The notes below the pieces were generated by a model that had not been told where the DNA came from, ran no database searches, and saw nothing but the letters and a program-made list of their open reading frames with translations. From positions 25,098,272-25,162,271 of the forward strand of contig CM034394.1 of assembly GCA_019925095.2 (NCBI GenBank): DNA of 64,000 bases. The letters run 5' to 3'. This document shows positions 10,098 to 21,866 of this stretch, piece by piece. The stretch's first letter is position 1; every line of letters starts with the position of its first letter. The stretch is from Dendrolimus kikuchii (Eukaryota > Arthropoda > Insecta > Lepidoptera > Lasiocampidae). The translations under genes and the position numbers were made by a program.

Positions 10098-10685
10098 AGT
10101 GAATTTGGGGAATAGTTTGAATGGAGCGTTAGGTAAACTTCTAGGCGCTAAGAACCTCAGCCAGAAGGCCCAGCTCGCCATACACAACGCGGTGCTGGTA
10201 CCTACGCTCACGTATGGAAGCGAGAGTTGGGTATGGAAGAGAGAGCATGGAAGTAGAGTAAACGCGGTCGAGATGCGAGCACTGCGCAAAATCTGCGGAG
10301 TGACGCTCGCGGACGCGTTCGTAATACCGAAGTAAGAAAGAGAGTTGGTCTGAAAGAGAGTGTCGGGGTGAAGATAAGGAAAGGAATGCTCCGGTGGTTC
10401 GGGCATGTGGAAAGAATGCATGATGAAAGAATGACTAAACAGATATACAATGCAAAAGTGGATGGATGCAGAAGTCGTGGAAGGCCACGATACACCTTCC
10501 ATGATCAAATTGATCGTGTACTAGCAGAAGGTGATGTCAGGAGCCTTAAGAACAGACGAGCGTGCATGACAAGAGTTATGAATGTCAAAGAAGCAAGTGA
10601 GGTGTGTAAGAATAAGCCTAAATGCAGCGCTGTTGTTCGTGCCTACCCCGCAAAGGAACTGGCGTGAAGTTATGTATGTATGTAT
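10098..10685 (+). mobile_element. LINE-A copy 3, 590-bp 3' fragment
   Basis: Encodes the distal end of the LINE-A polyprotein: a stretch beginning VNLGNSLNGALGKLLG, then TYGSESWVWK, MRALRKICGVT, LRWFGHVERM and a Cys-Lys-Asn region, ending with a stop in 'ctggcgtga'. A one-base loss in the usual 'gcggaccgcgttcg' block near 10312 shifts the frame, so it is a dead copy. The tail is TATG repeats. No clear target-site duplication is visible. It follows repeat P directly. Confidence 0.88.
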
Positions 10686-10689
10686 AGAA

Positions 10690-11160
10690 AAACACGGAGA
10701 TATAGAAAACCGACATAAGTCCTACACGACTTATGATGACAGATGATGGAATCGCATCAAAAACAACAAAAATGACAGTTCTCAATTTATTCGTACAATA
10801 ACTTCAATAGTGGTGTTCCGGGCCAATGAGTGCAATCAAGAACAGTTTCAATTCCGGCAACGCATCGCCGAATATTCCGGTTGAACACTGACCGGTTTGA
10901 ACCGGGTTCTACCGGATCTAGGTCAGAATGGTCAGAATGATCTCCAAAGGTGTGTTATATCAGGATTTCGATAATGGAATATGGATGTCTAGATACATAG
11001 ATCGGACATGAAAATAAACAATTACAAAAATATCCATATTTACAGTACTTTCTAGGCAATACAATAATAGGCAATATCTTATCGCTTAAAGCGATCTCTT
11101 CCAGGCAACTTAAAATAAGGTAAGGAGCTAATCTGGCGAGTACAGGAAAAGGGGGCAAAA
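10690..11160. other. No recognised gene
   Basis: Holds a small hairpin (cataagtc...gacttatg, 10714-10735) and a moderately GC-rich part (10815-10925) with several CCGG-containing blocks such as 'gaccggtttgaaccgggtt'. No domain or repeat family recognised. Confidence 0.4.
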
Positions 11161-11161
11161 G

Positions 11162-11336
11162 ATACATAAATACATACATACATACATAACTTCACGCCAG
11201 TTCCCTTGCGGGGTAGGCACGAACAACAGAGTGCCATTTAGGCTTATTCTTACACACCTCACTTGCCTCTTTGACAATAACTCTTGTCATGCAAGCTCGT
11301 CTGTTGTTACGGCTCCTGACATTAATAGTTAAGCTA
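11162..11336 (-). mobile_element. LINE-A copy 4, short
   Basis: Minus-strand 3' fragment, from the TATG tail (read as catacatacatac) to 'ggctcctgaca'. Coding remnant of about 50 residues. It starts at the common truncation point just inside the 'ggtgatgtcaggag' block. Confidence 0.88.
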
Positions 11337-11346
11337 ATTTAAATAT

Positions 11347-12060
11347 TACTAGCGGCCCCGGCAGACGTTGTCCTGCCTTTAAAAAATGAAATTCTAGAAC
11401 CCGATCCCAGAGCCATCTACCGGTTCTAATTGCGAATCTAAACCATCCGGGTACCCACTCAAACACACAAAAACAAAATCACCAAAATCGCTCCAGGTGA
11501 TTAGGAGGATTCCAGAACCCGATCTCAGCGCCACCTACCGGTTCTAATTGTGAATCTAAACCATCCGGGGACCCACTCATCCCTACTCCGTGATGTTTGC
11601 TGGATGAGAGGTGACAACGGTAGACATCTAGCGGGGATAACTGATCGACTGATAGTTGAAAAAAAATCGCGATGGAAAAATAGGCGTTAATAGTAGAGAG
11701 GTCGAAAATTAGAATAATATATTTTTTTTATTCTAAGTCATGACAAAATAAGATTAAAAATCTTGCCAAAAAATTAAAGTTTATAATTAATAAATAAAAA
11801 ATAGGGGTTGATCGTAGAGGGGTGAAAATTTAGGGTTGTATGTATTTTTTAATGCTGTATCCTAAAAAAATAAAAAAAAATAATCTAAAAAAAAAAAAAT
11901 AGGGGTGGACTACCCTTAACATTTAGGGGGATGAAAAATAGATGTTGTCCGATTCTCAGACCTATCCAATATGCACATAAAATTTCATGAGAATCGGTCA
12001 AGTCGTTTCGGAGGAGTATGGTAACTAACACTGTGACACGAGAATTTTATATATTAGATG
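11347..12060 (+). repeat. Repeat J copy 1 with internal duplication
   Basis: Starts 'ctagcggccccggcagacg' and ends 'gaattttatatattagatg'. A block of about 70 bp ('gaacccgatcccagagccat' onward) occurs twice, at about 11398 and 11517. The 3' part carries 'aaatttcatgagaatcggtc'. Other copies are at 21.7, 23.0 and 45.5 kb. The class is uncertain. Confidence 0.6.
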
Positions 12061-12124
12061 TATACAGATACATACAAACATATTCATAAGTTATTGTAAT
12101 AAATGTAGTAGATGTTTACAATAT

Positions 12125-12573
12125 TGTTACGACCTACACGCCGACAAAAGTGGAATCACGCCTGCATACCGTAAAAACACACTTTATTACCTTTAGGCAT
12201 TTGGACTTCTTTTGTTTACGTTGTGTTTACAATTTGTGATTAGAAAACAGCCCATTGTGTATTGTAATCTTTTATGGCAGTCATTAGCCAGGTGTGTCGG
12301 ACTGATTCTAAGAAATTCTGTTCATCCAGTCAAGCAGACATATTTGTGCAGTATAAAGCAATGGTCCAATAGAGAGATCGGCAGTCAACCGATAACCACA
12401 AGCGAAGCAAGACTTGTGTACATTCGGTAATCTATTTAGTGGCGGACTTTGCGCGTATTATTGAATCATGCATTACGTTTGGACTGGTTGTGTTCAGTTA
12501 TATTTGTACCTGTGTTATACGTGTTTGTATAGTTCTAATAAACTCTTTGATTCGAGTCCTGCAACTCGTAACA
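12125..12573 (+). mobile_element. LTR-G solo unit 3 with 4-bp duplication ATAT
   Basis: 449 bp bounded by TGTTACGAC and CTCGTAACA. The flanks are atat at 12121-12124 and 12574-12577, a 4-bp duplication of the kind Gypsy-type integrases leave. It has 'gtataaagcaatgg' and an AATAAA-like signal. This is the best evidence that family G units are solo LTRs. Confidence 0.75.
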
Positions 12574-12830
12574 ATATTTTACAAATATTTCTAAAAATAC
12601 ACAAACTTTTGGTATTCACTCTGGGACATTTTGAAAATTATTACATTACTAGAATTAATGTGTTTCTTGTTTTGTTTTTTTTTCAATTAAAGTTATGTTA
12701 GTTTTTATTTAAAAACTATAATTAATAAGTTTCGATACTTTACATTTTAAATGTAACAATTTAAAGTTTTTACTAGGCGTCTATGAAGTTTTAATTGAAT
12801 GTACAACGTAAATTATGTAGTTATTACGTC

Positions 12831-13171
12831 TATGATATACGTAATAATAATATATTATTATTACGTATATCAGCCCATTAATGTCCCACTGCTGAGCTCG
12901 GGCCTCCCATTATAGGGGGAACAGACAGTATACCCGCCACGCTTGTCTAAGGCGGCTTGACAGGTTTGACACATCGGTTATCTCGATGTGCAGGTTGCAT
13001 CACGATGTTTTCCTTCACCGTTGTTAGCACATGGTAATTGTAACAATATGCACATTAGATCAGAAAACTGACTAAGAGGTGCATGCGTTCCGGCCAGGAT
13101 CGAACCCGCGCCCTCTGAGTCTTGGACGCGTGCGCTAGCCATTACGCTACCACGACTTTTATGATATACGT
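12831..13171 (-). mobile_element. SINE-T1 copy 4, full length with 12-bp TSD
   Basis: Complete minus-strand SINE with tRNA-like head ending 'cattacgctaccacgact' and B box at about 13095-13110. The target-site duplication tatgatatacgt is exact at 12831-12842 and 13160-13171. An AT-rich expansion adjoins its tail. Confidence 0.92.
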
Positions 13172-13690
13172 GTCTATGTATAATTTAACTAAAGTTTTTT
13201 ATTATAATCTTTTTCGTCGAGTACCCTCCGCATGTGCCCAGATATATATAGTAATCCAAACTTACACACTTTAGACGTAAAATCAAGAATTATTTTTTTC
13301 CATCTGGCAATACTATTCGTTCCCGGTGTTGTTCTCTTAATTGAAAAAGTTAAATCGGCCATTTCCGCGAAAATCGTTTCGATTCTTTGTACAGTTTTGT
13401 TCCCGTTTCGGAATAGGGACATTTTTGCTATATTTTTTTTTTGCTCGGAATTCGAATGGGGTTTTGATTTTTGAACAGAAACTTCTTTAGAATCGTTAGG
13501 ATTTGAATTTCGATGAAACAAAAAAGCGACACTAAAAATAAATAAACACGTAATCCGTAGGACTAAGCTTGCGAGAGAATGAGATTGAATACATTATATT
13601 TAATAATTTTAACACTATGCTCATATAGATAGAATTGGAAATATTTTGAAGTTTTTTGTTAATACTTCAAATTTCGTGTTTTAAATAAAT
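13172..13690. other. No recognised gene
   Basis: AT-rich. Overlapping open frames on both strands (minus 13189-13521, plus 13232-13474) show no known domain and no preference between strands, so I do not call a gene. Confidence 0.4.
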
Positions 13691-13753
13691 CTATACTAAT
13701 ATTATAAAGAGGTAAGTTTGTTAGTTTGTGACGTTGTAGGGGGTAATCTCTAG

Positions 13754-13984
13754 TTTTTTTTTTCAGGAGATCAGCAGACTGGCAGACGGCCCACTTGACG
13801 GAAAGCGGTTACCAACGCCTATGGACATTTGCAACAGCAAAGTTGCTACAAATGCGCTGCTGCTCTCTTAAGGGAAACTGGAACCTGGTCACTAATGCTG
13901 GAACACAACTCAAGGCTGTTATGGCGACATACTCTAGACCAGGGGTGGTGGCCATCCAGTCGGGCAAATGCCCTACCACCTGGT
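13754..13984 (-). mobile_element. Retroposon C copy 3, 5'-truncated
   Basis: Minus orientation: oligo-T, 'caggagatcagcagactggc', through 'gccctaccacctgg', where the family 5' 90 bp is missing. LINE-A copy 5 follows within 25 bp. Confidence 0.85.
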
Positions 13985-14005
13985 AAAATCTATACGATAT
14001 AAATC

Positions 14006-14190
14006 ATACATACATACATAACTTCAAGCCAATTCCCTTGCGGGGTAGATACGAACAACAGAGCGCCATTCAGGCTTATTCTTACACACCTCACTTGCTT
14101 CTTTGACATTCATAGCTCTTATCATGCACGCTCGTCTGTTCTTAAGGCTCCTGACATCAACTTCTGCTAGTACACGGTCAAATTGAAGTG
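14006..14190 (-). mobile_element. LINE-A copy 5, inserted in repeat I
   Basis: Minus-strand 3' fragment from TATG tail to 'ctagtacacggtcaaattg'. The repeat I start (ctatacgatataaat) lies just left and its continuation (aaattgaagtgtctg) just right, so the LINE split a repeat I copy. Confidence 0.87.
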
Positions 14191-14350
14191 TCTGTTTGTA
14201 ATGTTAAAATAACAAGTTTTTACTAAATACATATGAAAGTATATACAAAATATCATATTTTTTTTGGTTTGTTTGATTGTTTGTTACGGCTAATCTCTGA
14301 AACGGCTCGACCGATTTTGACGGAACTTTCACTGGCAGATAGATAATTTA
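14188..14350 (+). repeat. Repeat I copy 2
   Basis: Carries 'gtgtctgtttgtaatgtta', 'aaatacatatgaaagtata' and 'ggctaatctctgaaacggct'. Non-coding. Confidence 0.6.
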
Positions 14351-14762
14351 ATTGAATTTCTTGATTGATAATACTTAACGACACACATACATACTAACGT
14401 ATAAAGTGGAAAGTAACATAAAACAGATATAGGAAAATAAAGCTTGCTCCTGACTAGTCCCAAATTCCATAATTAAAAATAAAAAGTGTCCTATCTTGAT
14501 CCCTGATATTGTATATCAAATTTGATGATACGGTTGATATCCAAGACCGTGAAGAAGTAACCAACAGACAAACTCACTTTCATGTTTATATTATTACATC
14601 CTTTCTGTGTGACCAGTAAACAACTCATAAATTACGCGCCACGACCGCGTTAATAGACCGAGCGGGTTTTGTAAACAAACAGACAAACAACATCAAACAA
14701 AATATATATGTATGTAGTTGATTGATCGATGAGATGCGAGCCATGAGAGCTAGTGAATTTTT
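14350..14762. other. No recognised gene
   Basis: AT-rich sequence with no domain or repeat I can name. Confidence 0.4.
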
Positions 14763-15174
14763 GTTAGGAATTAAGGTTTTCAAATTTGACAAGTACATTA
14801 ACAATCTGCCCGTAAAACTTCAAGTTAAAACCTTGTTGCGATTCGTTTTTCCACTTGTCCGTTGAAGTTTCACTTCTACTATGTGTCCCAGCACACATTT
14901 CGATTTTTCGCAGGTTTACTGCAAATTATGATTTGGTTAGGTTAGTTACATTTTAATTAATGCATCTTTTATTTAAACATATTTTATTTTTTCAAACAAA
15001 AAAGCTTAATTCGATCCGGAACCAATAAAAACATCGATAGTCTACTCTAACATTATTCCGCTTCTCACCACGTCTACTTTAAATTTATGCCGCTCTTCCA
15101 CGCGGCCTTAACGCTTTTTCGTGACAGAAAAATCCTAAGACCCCGTCTATATAGAAGTTTTACTTCAAAAAGCA
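14763..15174 (+). repeat. Repeat L copy 1
   Basis: Marked by 'cgattcgtttttccacttgt', 'gttgaagtttcactt', 'cccagcacacatttcgattt' and 'ctttttcgtgacagaaaaat'. The inner unit starts and ends with gaagttt(c/t)actt. Matching pieces lie at 25745-25866 (inverted) and 26219-26494. Confidence 0.7.
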
Positions 15175-15608
15175 AGCACTTCCAGTTGTTATTTACTACC
15201 CTTCGGGCGCTGCTGCGCTCGCGCGTTATAAAGGGATAATTTATGTCATGAAGTTGGTATGTTATTATTCCTAAAATGTACCTAATCATAAATACCCGTA
15301 ACGCCTTCTTGCGAAGGTGGAATTAATCTTGAGAGCAAGAAGTTAAAATTGTCATTGTCATTCTCGTTGCCAAGACAATATATTTGTTAGCGAATTGCAA
15401 CGGATATAATACGCGATCAGAGTGCCATCTTTTCGCCTATATTTAGCTTTCCCACAGGAACAGCACTTTTATCTGGATGAACGGTAGCCTATGTCCTATT
15501 CGATACATACATATATATATATATATATATAAATTTTCTTTTATTTTAGTTGAGATACCCATAAACCATGCTATAGCCACGTTAGTTAACAATATTAAAA
15601 CACAATCA

Positions 15609-15792
15609 TAATATATGTTACATACATACATACATACATAACTTCACGCCAATTCCCTTGCGGGGTAGGCACGAACAACAGAGTGCCATTTAGGCTTATT
15701 CTTACACACCTCACTTGCCTCTTTGACATTCATAACTCTTGTCATGCAAGCTCGTCTGTTCTTAAGGCTCCTGACTTATTTAATATATGTTA
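15609..15792 (-). mobile_element. LINE-A copy 6 with 12-bp TSD
   Basis: Minus-strand 3' fragment of about 160 bp (15621-15780). The target-site duplication taatatatgtta is exact at 15609-15620 and 15781-15792. Confidence 0.92.
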
Positions 15793-16168
15793 AATATAAT
15801 AAATTTGAAAACGGTTCGAGTTTGCACAATGCGTTTCGAAATGTAAAAAATTCAAGAGGCTACTTTGAACCAGCAAATTCCAAAAATGCATTTTTTTATT
15901 TTTTCTTGTCTATATGTTAGTTAGAGCATGAAATGAAAATTACTAAACCGATTTCAACGAAACTCGATACAGAGCTAGCTTATATCTCAGGTCATCACTT
16001 AGGATACTTTTTATCCCGACAAATGACGTGGTTTCTGTGGGATAGACGAATATATTAAAAAACTGCCGCCATTTGCAGTTCAATAATACATACGTCATTG
16101 CCATGACAGCGCAAACGAATTTTCCTTGGAATTGGTACAACGTATTATTAATTTTTTGTTGTATGTTC

Positions 16169-16476
16169 TTTTATTGCAGGAGTTCAGCAGACAGACAGAT
16201 GGCCCACTTGATGGAAAGCGGTTACCATCGCCTATGGACATTTGCAACACAAAAGTTGCTTCAAATGCGCAGCTGCTCTCTTAAGGGAGACTGGAACCTG
16301 GTTACTAATGCCGGAACACAACTCAAGGTTGTTATAGCGACATACTTAAGACCAGGGATGGTAGCCATCCAGTCGGGCAAATGCCCTACCACCTGGCTGT
16401 GGGTTGTTAAGTCGCCTCTTACGACAGGCCGCCCCAACGCAGGAAATTGTATTCTTTCTCCGTTCCTGCACGGATG
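16169..16476 (-). mobile_element. Retroposon C copy 4, full length
   Basis: Complete minus-strand unit from 'ttttattgcaggagttcagc' to 'ctccgttcctgcacggat'. It preserves every family block, so it is a good reference copy for length (about 308 bp). Confidence 0.9.
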
Positions 16477-16820
16477 AAAATGTATGTTTATTGTAAATCA
16501 CGATATGACGTCAACTTAAGCTAAGTGCAATAACTTATGTATATAAACAGGGGATTTATGGCGCAGTGATTGCTTTACGGTGTTGTAAAATGCGACCAAT
16601 GTGTTGGAGGGTTCATTGAGAAAGCAGTTTTTTTTGGCTATTTTTTGTTGCGAAACTAGTAATCAGTCAGACAGTTTTTTGGCTGCTTGTCCTTAACAGC
16701 AATAACACGTTGCGAAGCTGTGCACATAGAATGGAAAAAAAAAAATAGATTTAAACTTATATGTATGACCTTCAAACAGTGTTCTCCAGTGGAACTTATT
16801 TTGAATAAAACCTTTTGACA

Positions 16821-16987
16821 ATAAAACTATGTTTTAACGGTTTTAAGCGCGGTAATTTTATTTGATGTTGGTTTTTCCGACGTTTCGTATTCCGTGATCA
16901 CGGCCACTGAGAAGTGGCCGAAACGTTGGACTAATCAAAAATCCAATAAAATACCGCGCTTAAAACCATTAAAACGTAGTTTTATTA
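16821..16987. mobile_element. Foldback element E copy 1, compact
   Basis: Long inverted repeat: left arm 'ataaaactatgttttaacgg', right arm 'aaaacgtagttttattat', with ccgacgtttcg / cgaaacgttgga near the centre around 'gtgatcacggccac'. No coding sequence. Transcripts would fold into a hairpin. Confidence 0.82.
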
Positions 16988-17023
16988 TGTATACAAGTCG
17001 CGAAAACTTAAGAAAATATTATG

Positions 17024-17334
17024 ATTTTTTTTTGCAGGAGATCAGCTGACAGGCAGACGGCCCACTTGATGGAAAGCGGCTACCATCGCCTATGGACATT
17101 TGCACCACCAAAGTTATTATAAATGCGCTGCTGCTCTCTTAAGGGAGACTGGAACCTGGTCACTAATGCCGGAACACAACTCAAGGTTGTTACGGCGACA
17201 TACTTTAGACCAGGGGTGGTAGTCATCCAGTAGGGTAAATGCCCTACCACCTGGCTGTGGGTTGTTAAGTCGCCTCTTACGACAGGCCGCCCGGCCGCAG
17301 GAAACTGTATTCTTTCTCCGTTCCTGCACGGATA
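17024..17334 (-). mobile_element. Retroposon C copy 5, full length
   Basis: Minus-strand unit from oligo-T and 'gcaggagatcagctgacagg' to 'ctccgttcctgcacggata'. It lies about 35 bp from foldback E copy 1. Confidence 0.9.
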
Positions 17335-17335
17335 G

Positions 17336-17745
17336 ATTCTAAAGAAGTTTCACTACAAAAAGGCCGTCGTTAATGGCCTGTTCTTATGTCTTACCAACCG
17401 CTCACTTGCCTATCGGTTAAATTTTGACATAAGCTCCGTACAAGTAATATTCATTGTGCGTGGTCCCTCCCATACGCATATGGTTAATTTTTAAAATCCG
17501 TGTGATGGACGGCGTTCTCATATGTCTATGACAATAATGTCGGCGACTTTATTTCGGGCGATGGGCCAGATTGGTCCCGGAATGTTTTCACAAAGGAGGG
17601 ATTTTAATTTAGTCCCGCATCGGAGACAATGGGCCGACGACGGTTCCCGAATTCCTTTTGATTTTGTCATCTGACGCAACGATAGGGTTATCTGTGTTAT
17701 TATAAAAAGGCCGGAATTGTTTTTAGATATTATGTTACTTTTTAA
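17336..17745. other. No recognised gene
   Basis: Includes 'acataagctccgtacaagta', related to 'acataaactccatacaagta' after retroposon C copy 2 at about 4993, so a small dispersed repeat may be present. A 79-codon minus frame at 17518-17757 has no domain. Confidence 0.4.
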
Positions 17746-17988
17746 AAATACATACATACATACATAACTTCACGCCAGTTCCCTTGCGGGGTAGGCACGA
17801 ACAACAGAGCGCCATTTAGATCCATTCTTACACACCTCACTTGCTTCTTTGACATTCATAACTCTTGTCATTTAAAAAATACATACATACATAACTTCAC
17901 GCCAGTTCCCTTGCGGGGTAGGCACGAACAACAGAGTGCCATTTAGGCTTATTCTTACACACCTCACTTGCCTCTTTGACATTTATAT
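17746..17988 (-). mobile_element. LINE-A copies 7 and 8 in tandem at one site
   Basis: Two short minus-strand 3' fragments (about 17748-17872 and 17885-17980), each with its own catacatac tail. The junctions carry tttaaaaata-like sequence three times (left, between, right), consistent with two successive insertions at the same target. Both retain only the last 90-130 bp. Confidence 0.85.
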
Positions 17989-18116
17989 ATATTTTAAAAA
18001 TAAGTTTATATATAGAGATTTGTGGTGTGACAGATGACGTATGTCAGATTAGAGGAGTTTGGGAGGGAAATAGATGTTGTGCCGACGCCAAATAATTGTG
18101 AGGAGGTGAAGGATTG

Positions 18117-18272
18117 TGTTCCGGCATTAGTGGCTAGGGTCCAGTCTTCTTTTAGAGAGCAGCAGCGCTTTAATAGCACCTTTGGTGTTGCGAATGTCCA
18201 TAGGCGATGGTAACCGCTTTCCACCAGTGAGCCGTCTGCCTGCCTGCTGAAATCATGTAATAAAAAAAAAGG
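18117..18272 (+). mobile_element. Retroposon C copy 6, 5'-truncated
   Basis: Starts in 'gtgttccggcattagtggc' and ends 'catgtaataaaaaaaa'. LINE-A copy 9 begins directly after the oligo-A. Confidence 0.82.
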
Positions 18273-18668
18273 TCGAGATGCGAGCACTGCGCAAAATCCG
18301 CGGAGTGACGCTCGCGGACCGCGTTCATAATACCGAAGTAAGAAAGAGAGTTGGTCTGAAAGAGAGTGTTGGGGTGAAGGTAAGGAAAGGAATGCTCCGG
18401 TGATTCGGGTATGTGGAAAGAATGCATGATGAGAGAATGACTAAACAGATATACAATGCAAAAGTGGATGGATGCAGAAATCGTGGAAGGCCATGACACA
18501 CCTTCCACGATTAAATTGATCGTGTACTAGCAGAAGGTGAAGTCAGGAGCCTTAAGAACAGACGAGCGTGCATGACAAGAGTTATGAATGACAAAGACGC
18601 AAGTGAGGTGTTGCTCGTGCCTACCCCGCAAGGCAACTGGCGTGAAGTTATGTACGTATGTATGTATG
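18273..18668 (+). mobile_element. LINE-A copy 9
   Basis: Plus-strand fragment from 'ggtcgagatgcgagcactgc' to 'gttatgtacgtatgtatgta'. It contains an in-frame stop where the family has LRWFGHV (a tga in 'ccggtgattcgg', about 18403) and a deletion near the 3' end (18608-18612), so it is inactive. It abuts the oligo-A of retroposon C copy 6. Confidence 0.87.
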
Positions 18669-20195
18669 ATGACAAAGGGAGCGTTCCTTTAGTATCTCAC
18701 AACGCCCAAAATGCTCCGTCTGCCGTTCAACATGGCGACCGCAGTCGTTATGGTGATGGCAAAAACGTCATTAATGACGTCATTATTTTCGATCACACAG
18801 CACTCGCAACGGCCCACGTCAAGAGCTGGGTCGAAATGGGCGTTGATCACAGAGCATTAATTCTCTCTATCGATTAACATCGAAAAAGGCGCGATTTTCA
18901 AATCAACCAATGACATTTGTGTATTTCGCCGTTTATGACTAGGTTTTTAGAGATCTTAGATTATGATTGTACACCCGCCATTCAAGCAAGCCACATTTGG
19001 AACGTTAATTTTAGGTAAACCACATCGCTCCCGTCGTTGTTTTGTGGATCGTAGCCAAAGTAGTGAGTGATATTAAGTATTTAAATTTGGAACATTTGAT
19101 GAAGTGATAATTCAGTTACAAATATATTCGAAATATAAATACCTACTAAGAACACTTCTATTTTATAATAATACGAATATCAGTCTAAAAATATTCGAAA
19201 TTCAAATACTACCCGGCCCCGGTCTATCATAATATGCATGGAACGGGCAATAGGCAGAACATTTTCCATAATTTGAGGCAGCTCTATTCCTCACCGACCA
19301 ATAGGAATGAGGACGAATGGATCAGCGCTGCATGGAATAATAAGTGGGGCTTAGAGGACAATTAGTTTGGAGGCCACTCCAAATGGACCCTCCGAGAGGT
19401 TAGGCCATTCTGATTTGGGAGATTTCCAACGCGAACGCTGCTATGTTTTTGGTGTAATGATAATTACAGTAGAATAGAATATTAGTTCCTATTTTGTCGT
19501 GATGTCAACGCTAATTATATATTAAGCAATATTGATGAAACATAAAGAACACTATCTATCCTAATTAACTGATATATATATGTATATGTGTAATGTATAT
19601 ACTAGAGATATATCTTATGTAGTTTATAATGTAAAAAATATTTTTAATAAGTGTGTGTTTATGTAATAACTTTAATGTACACAACCCTGCCTCTTATTGA
19701 CGTTTTCTCTGACGTGGACCAATAGAAGTTCGATATGGACTCCGAGGGGTCCTATGCCCTAAAGTAACGCACCACAGTTCCAGAGTAGATACTAGCATAT
19801 TATCGATATTGTAACTGATAAAAAATAACAGCGATCGCATCGCTATAAAAAATGACAAGCCCAGTCCGGCCACGGGAGGGACACCCTTAATTCTTTTTAT
19901 GATGTTTTTATTGGAGTTCGGAAAGCGGTTGAATGGCCCTCGTTAAAACTCTTAGTACTTTAACCTAAGGAGTTCATGAAAGGAATTTTGTACTGAGCGC
20001 GCTTCATTTGTTTGTTCCCTTCATTACTTAATGTTTGAATTTACTTTCTATGGACGCGGCGTTTTTAGGGGGCCGAAGAATTTTGCCAATAATCGACGTA
20101 TTATTGAATAAACAAGATGATTACCGATAACAAGGAATTTGGTTATTAAAAGTTTTGGTTCTGTTAAAGGGTTATTTTTAACCCATTTCCAATAT
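18669..20195. other. 1.5 kb without recognised elements or genes
   Basis: Holds a short plus frame (18572-18877) that begins in LINE-A and is not credited. The part 18665-18860 has CRE-like tgacgtca within 'attaatgacgtcattatt'. The part 19205-19440 and 19680-19880 is mixed composition with CCAAT-like 'gaccaatag' blocks. A TATCGATA lies at 19801-19808. It is one of the few long stretches free of the families seen elsewhere, so host intronic or regulatory DNA is possible. Confidence 0.45.
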
Positions 20196-20197
20196 TC

Positions 20198-20455
20198 ATA
20201 ACTAGAGCTTCTGCCCGCGGCTTCGTCCGCGTGGAATAGTTAAAAAAAATTCAGTTGAAAAAACCCCCGATTTTGAAACATTCTTAATTGGTGCTCCGCT
20301 CCTATTGGTTTTAACCTGATGATATATAGCCTATAGGCTTCCTTGATAAATGGGCTATCTAATACTGAAATAATTCTTCAAATCAGACCAGTAGTTCCTG
20401 AGATTAGCGCGTTCAAACAAACAAACTCTTCAGCTTTATATATTAGTATAGATGA
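20198..20455 (+). repeat. Repeat H copy 1
   Basis: Starts 'ctagagcttctgcccgcggc' and ends 'agctttatatattagtatag'. Marked by 'tgctccgctcctattggttt', 'gatatatagcctata' and 'agttcctgagattagcgcg'. Other copies at 26.5, 48.3, 54.2 and 54.8 kb. A widespread lepidopteran repeat; class uncertain. Confidence 0.7.
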
Positions 20456-20713
20456 TTAAAATTGGAGAATCTGAATAGAATGCTTATATTGGACGTGATG
20501 TAAGGGTCTTGAATAAATGTAACTTCGATCTTAAAACTGGCTTTTATTTTTACTCCAGTAGTATCTTCAGTAGTACAAAAAGTCTCTCTCTTAACTGAAT
20601 TCAAAACGCGTGCTTTTTACATTTTTGAATTCCAACCAATGAAACCGAGTTTTATACACAACTCTGATTGGTTAGTCGTATCCTTACGTCATGGCTAACA
20701 CATCTATATAGGC

Positions 20714-20818
20714 ATGCCAGGTGGTAGGGTATTTGCTCGACTGGATGGCGACCACCCCTGGTCTAGAGTATGCCGCCATAACAACCTTGCGTTGTGTTCC
20801 GGCATTAGTGGCCCGTAT
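20714..20818 (+). mobile_element. Retroposon C copy 7, internal fragment
   Basis: Only 'ccaggtggtagggtatttgc' through 'gttccggcattagtggcc' remains, with neither end of the family. Confidence 0.8.
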
Positions 20819-21395
20819 TTAAATAGAAACCCAAATGGTGCAGAACCAAATTTAAAAAGAAAAATAACAGTGCAATGATGCGGTAAAGAGAATTTAAGCA
20901 TGAAACAAGACTAAAATGGTAACATTTTTCTTTTTCACTGTATATTTTATTTAACCCGTGCACTGCTTTCTGATAAATGATGTGGTCCGTTGCCTCCGAG
21001 GTGGGAATTGATATTTCAGTGGAATCGCGGGTAGCTCAACGGACCAGTGGCCTCGGTGAAACTCATCCGATGCTAGATTCGAAGTGCCGCCTCTATACAT
21101 ATTTATGCTGCGATATCGGACAATTCTATTTTTGAATTTTGACGTTTAGTGGATTACATTACGTTTTTATTTTTTTTAATTGTTTCACAAAGAGTTTATT
21201 ATTTGCTATGTGTCATTCTTTTTTTTTTTATGCCTCCAACGCAATTCGTATTGATTTTGCCAGAGTTACAGTAGCTGGTAAAGTATCAGGTGCGAATTGT
21301 CGTCGTTCAACGCAAGACCTTGTGACTACATTTTTCTTGACATAATTTTTTCGTCAAAATTGTCATATACTATATACTATATATATATTTGAAAG
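20819..21395. other. No recognised gene
   Basis: AT-rich. The block 'gggtagctcaacggaccagt' near 21030 resembles a tRNA A-box context but no tRNA fold or B box follows. A 68-codon frame at 21139-21345 has no domain. Confidence 0.4.
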
Positions 21396-21589
21396 CATGT
21401 CGCCATAACAACCTTGAGTTGTATTCCGGCATTAGTGACCAGGTTCCAGTCTCCCATAAGAGAGCAGCAGCGCATTTGTAGCAACTTTGGTGTTGCAAAT
21501 GTCCATAGGCGATGGTAACCGCTTTCCATCAAGTGGGCCGTCTGCCTGTCTGCTGAACTCCTGCAATAAAAAAAAAAAAAAAAAAAAAT
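21396..21589 (+). mobile_element. Retroposon C copy 8, 5'-truncated with long oligo-A
   Basis: From 'cgccataacaaccttgagtt' to 'ctcctgcaata' followed by about 19 A. The long uninterrupted A tract suggests a fairly recent insertion. Confidence 0.88.
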
Positions 21590-21685
21590 ATACATATAAT
21601 TTTGACGAAAAAAATTATATCGAAAAAAATTTGTTACAAGAGAGAGAAATATTTGTTTGGAAATGTGGCATAGTTTATACATTAT

Positions 21686-21862
21686 ACTAGAGGTTCCGAC
21701 AGACATTGTCCTGCCCTGAAAAAATAAAAATCGAGAGCCCGATCCCAGCGCCACCTACCGGTTTCAATTGTGCATCTAAATAATCCGGGTACCTACTCAA
21801 ACACACACAAAAAATGTCATTAAAATTGGTAAAGTCGTTCTCAAGTTATACGCGTACATACA
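21686..21862 (+). repeat. Repeat J copy 2
   Basis: 'agaggttccgacagacattg' and 'cagcgccacctaccggttt' match the family start. It is 3'-incomplete. Confidence 0.55.
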
Positions 21863-21866
21863 TTCT

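Noticed and set aside
18572..18877. 101-codon plus frame
   Set aside because: Its first third is out-of-frame LINE-A sequence; the rest has no recognisable domain.
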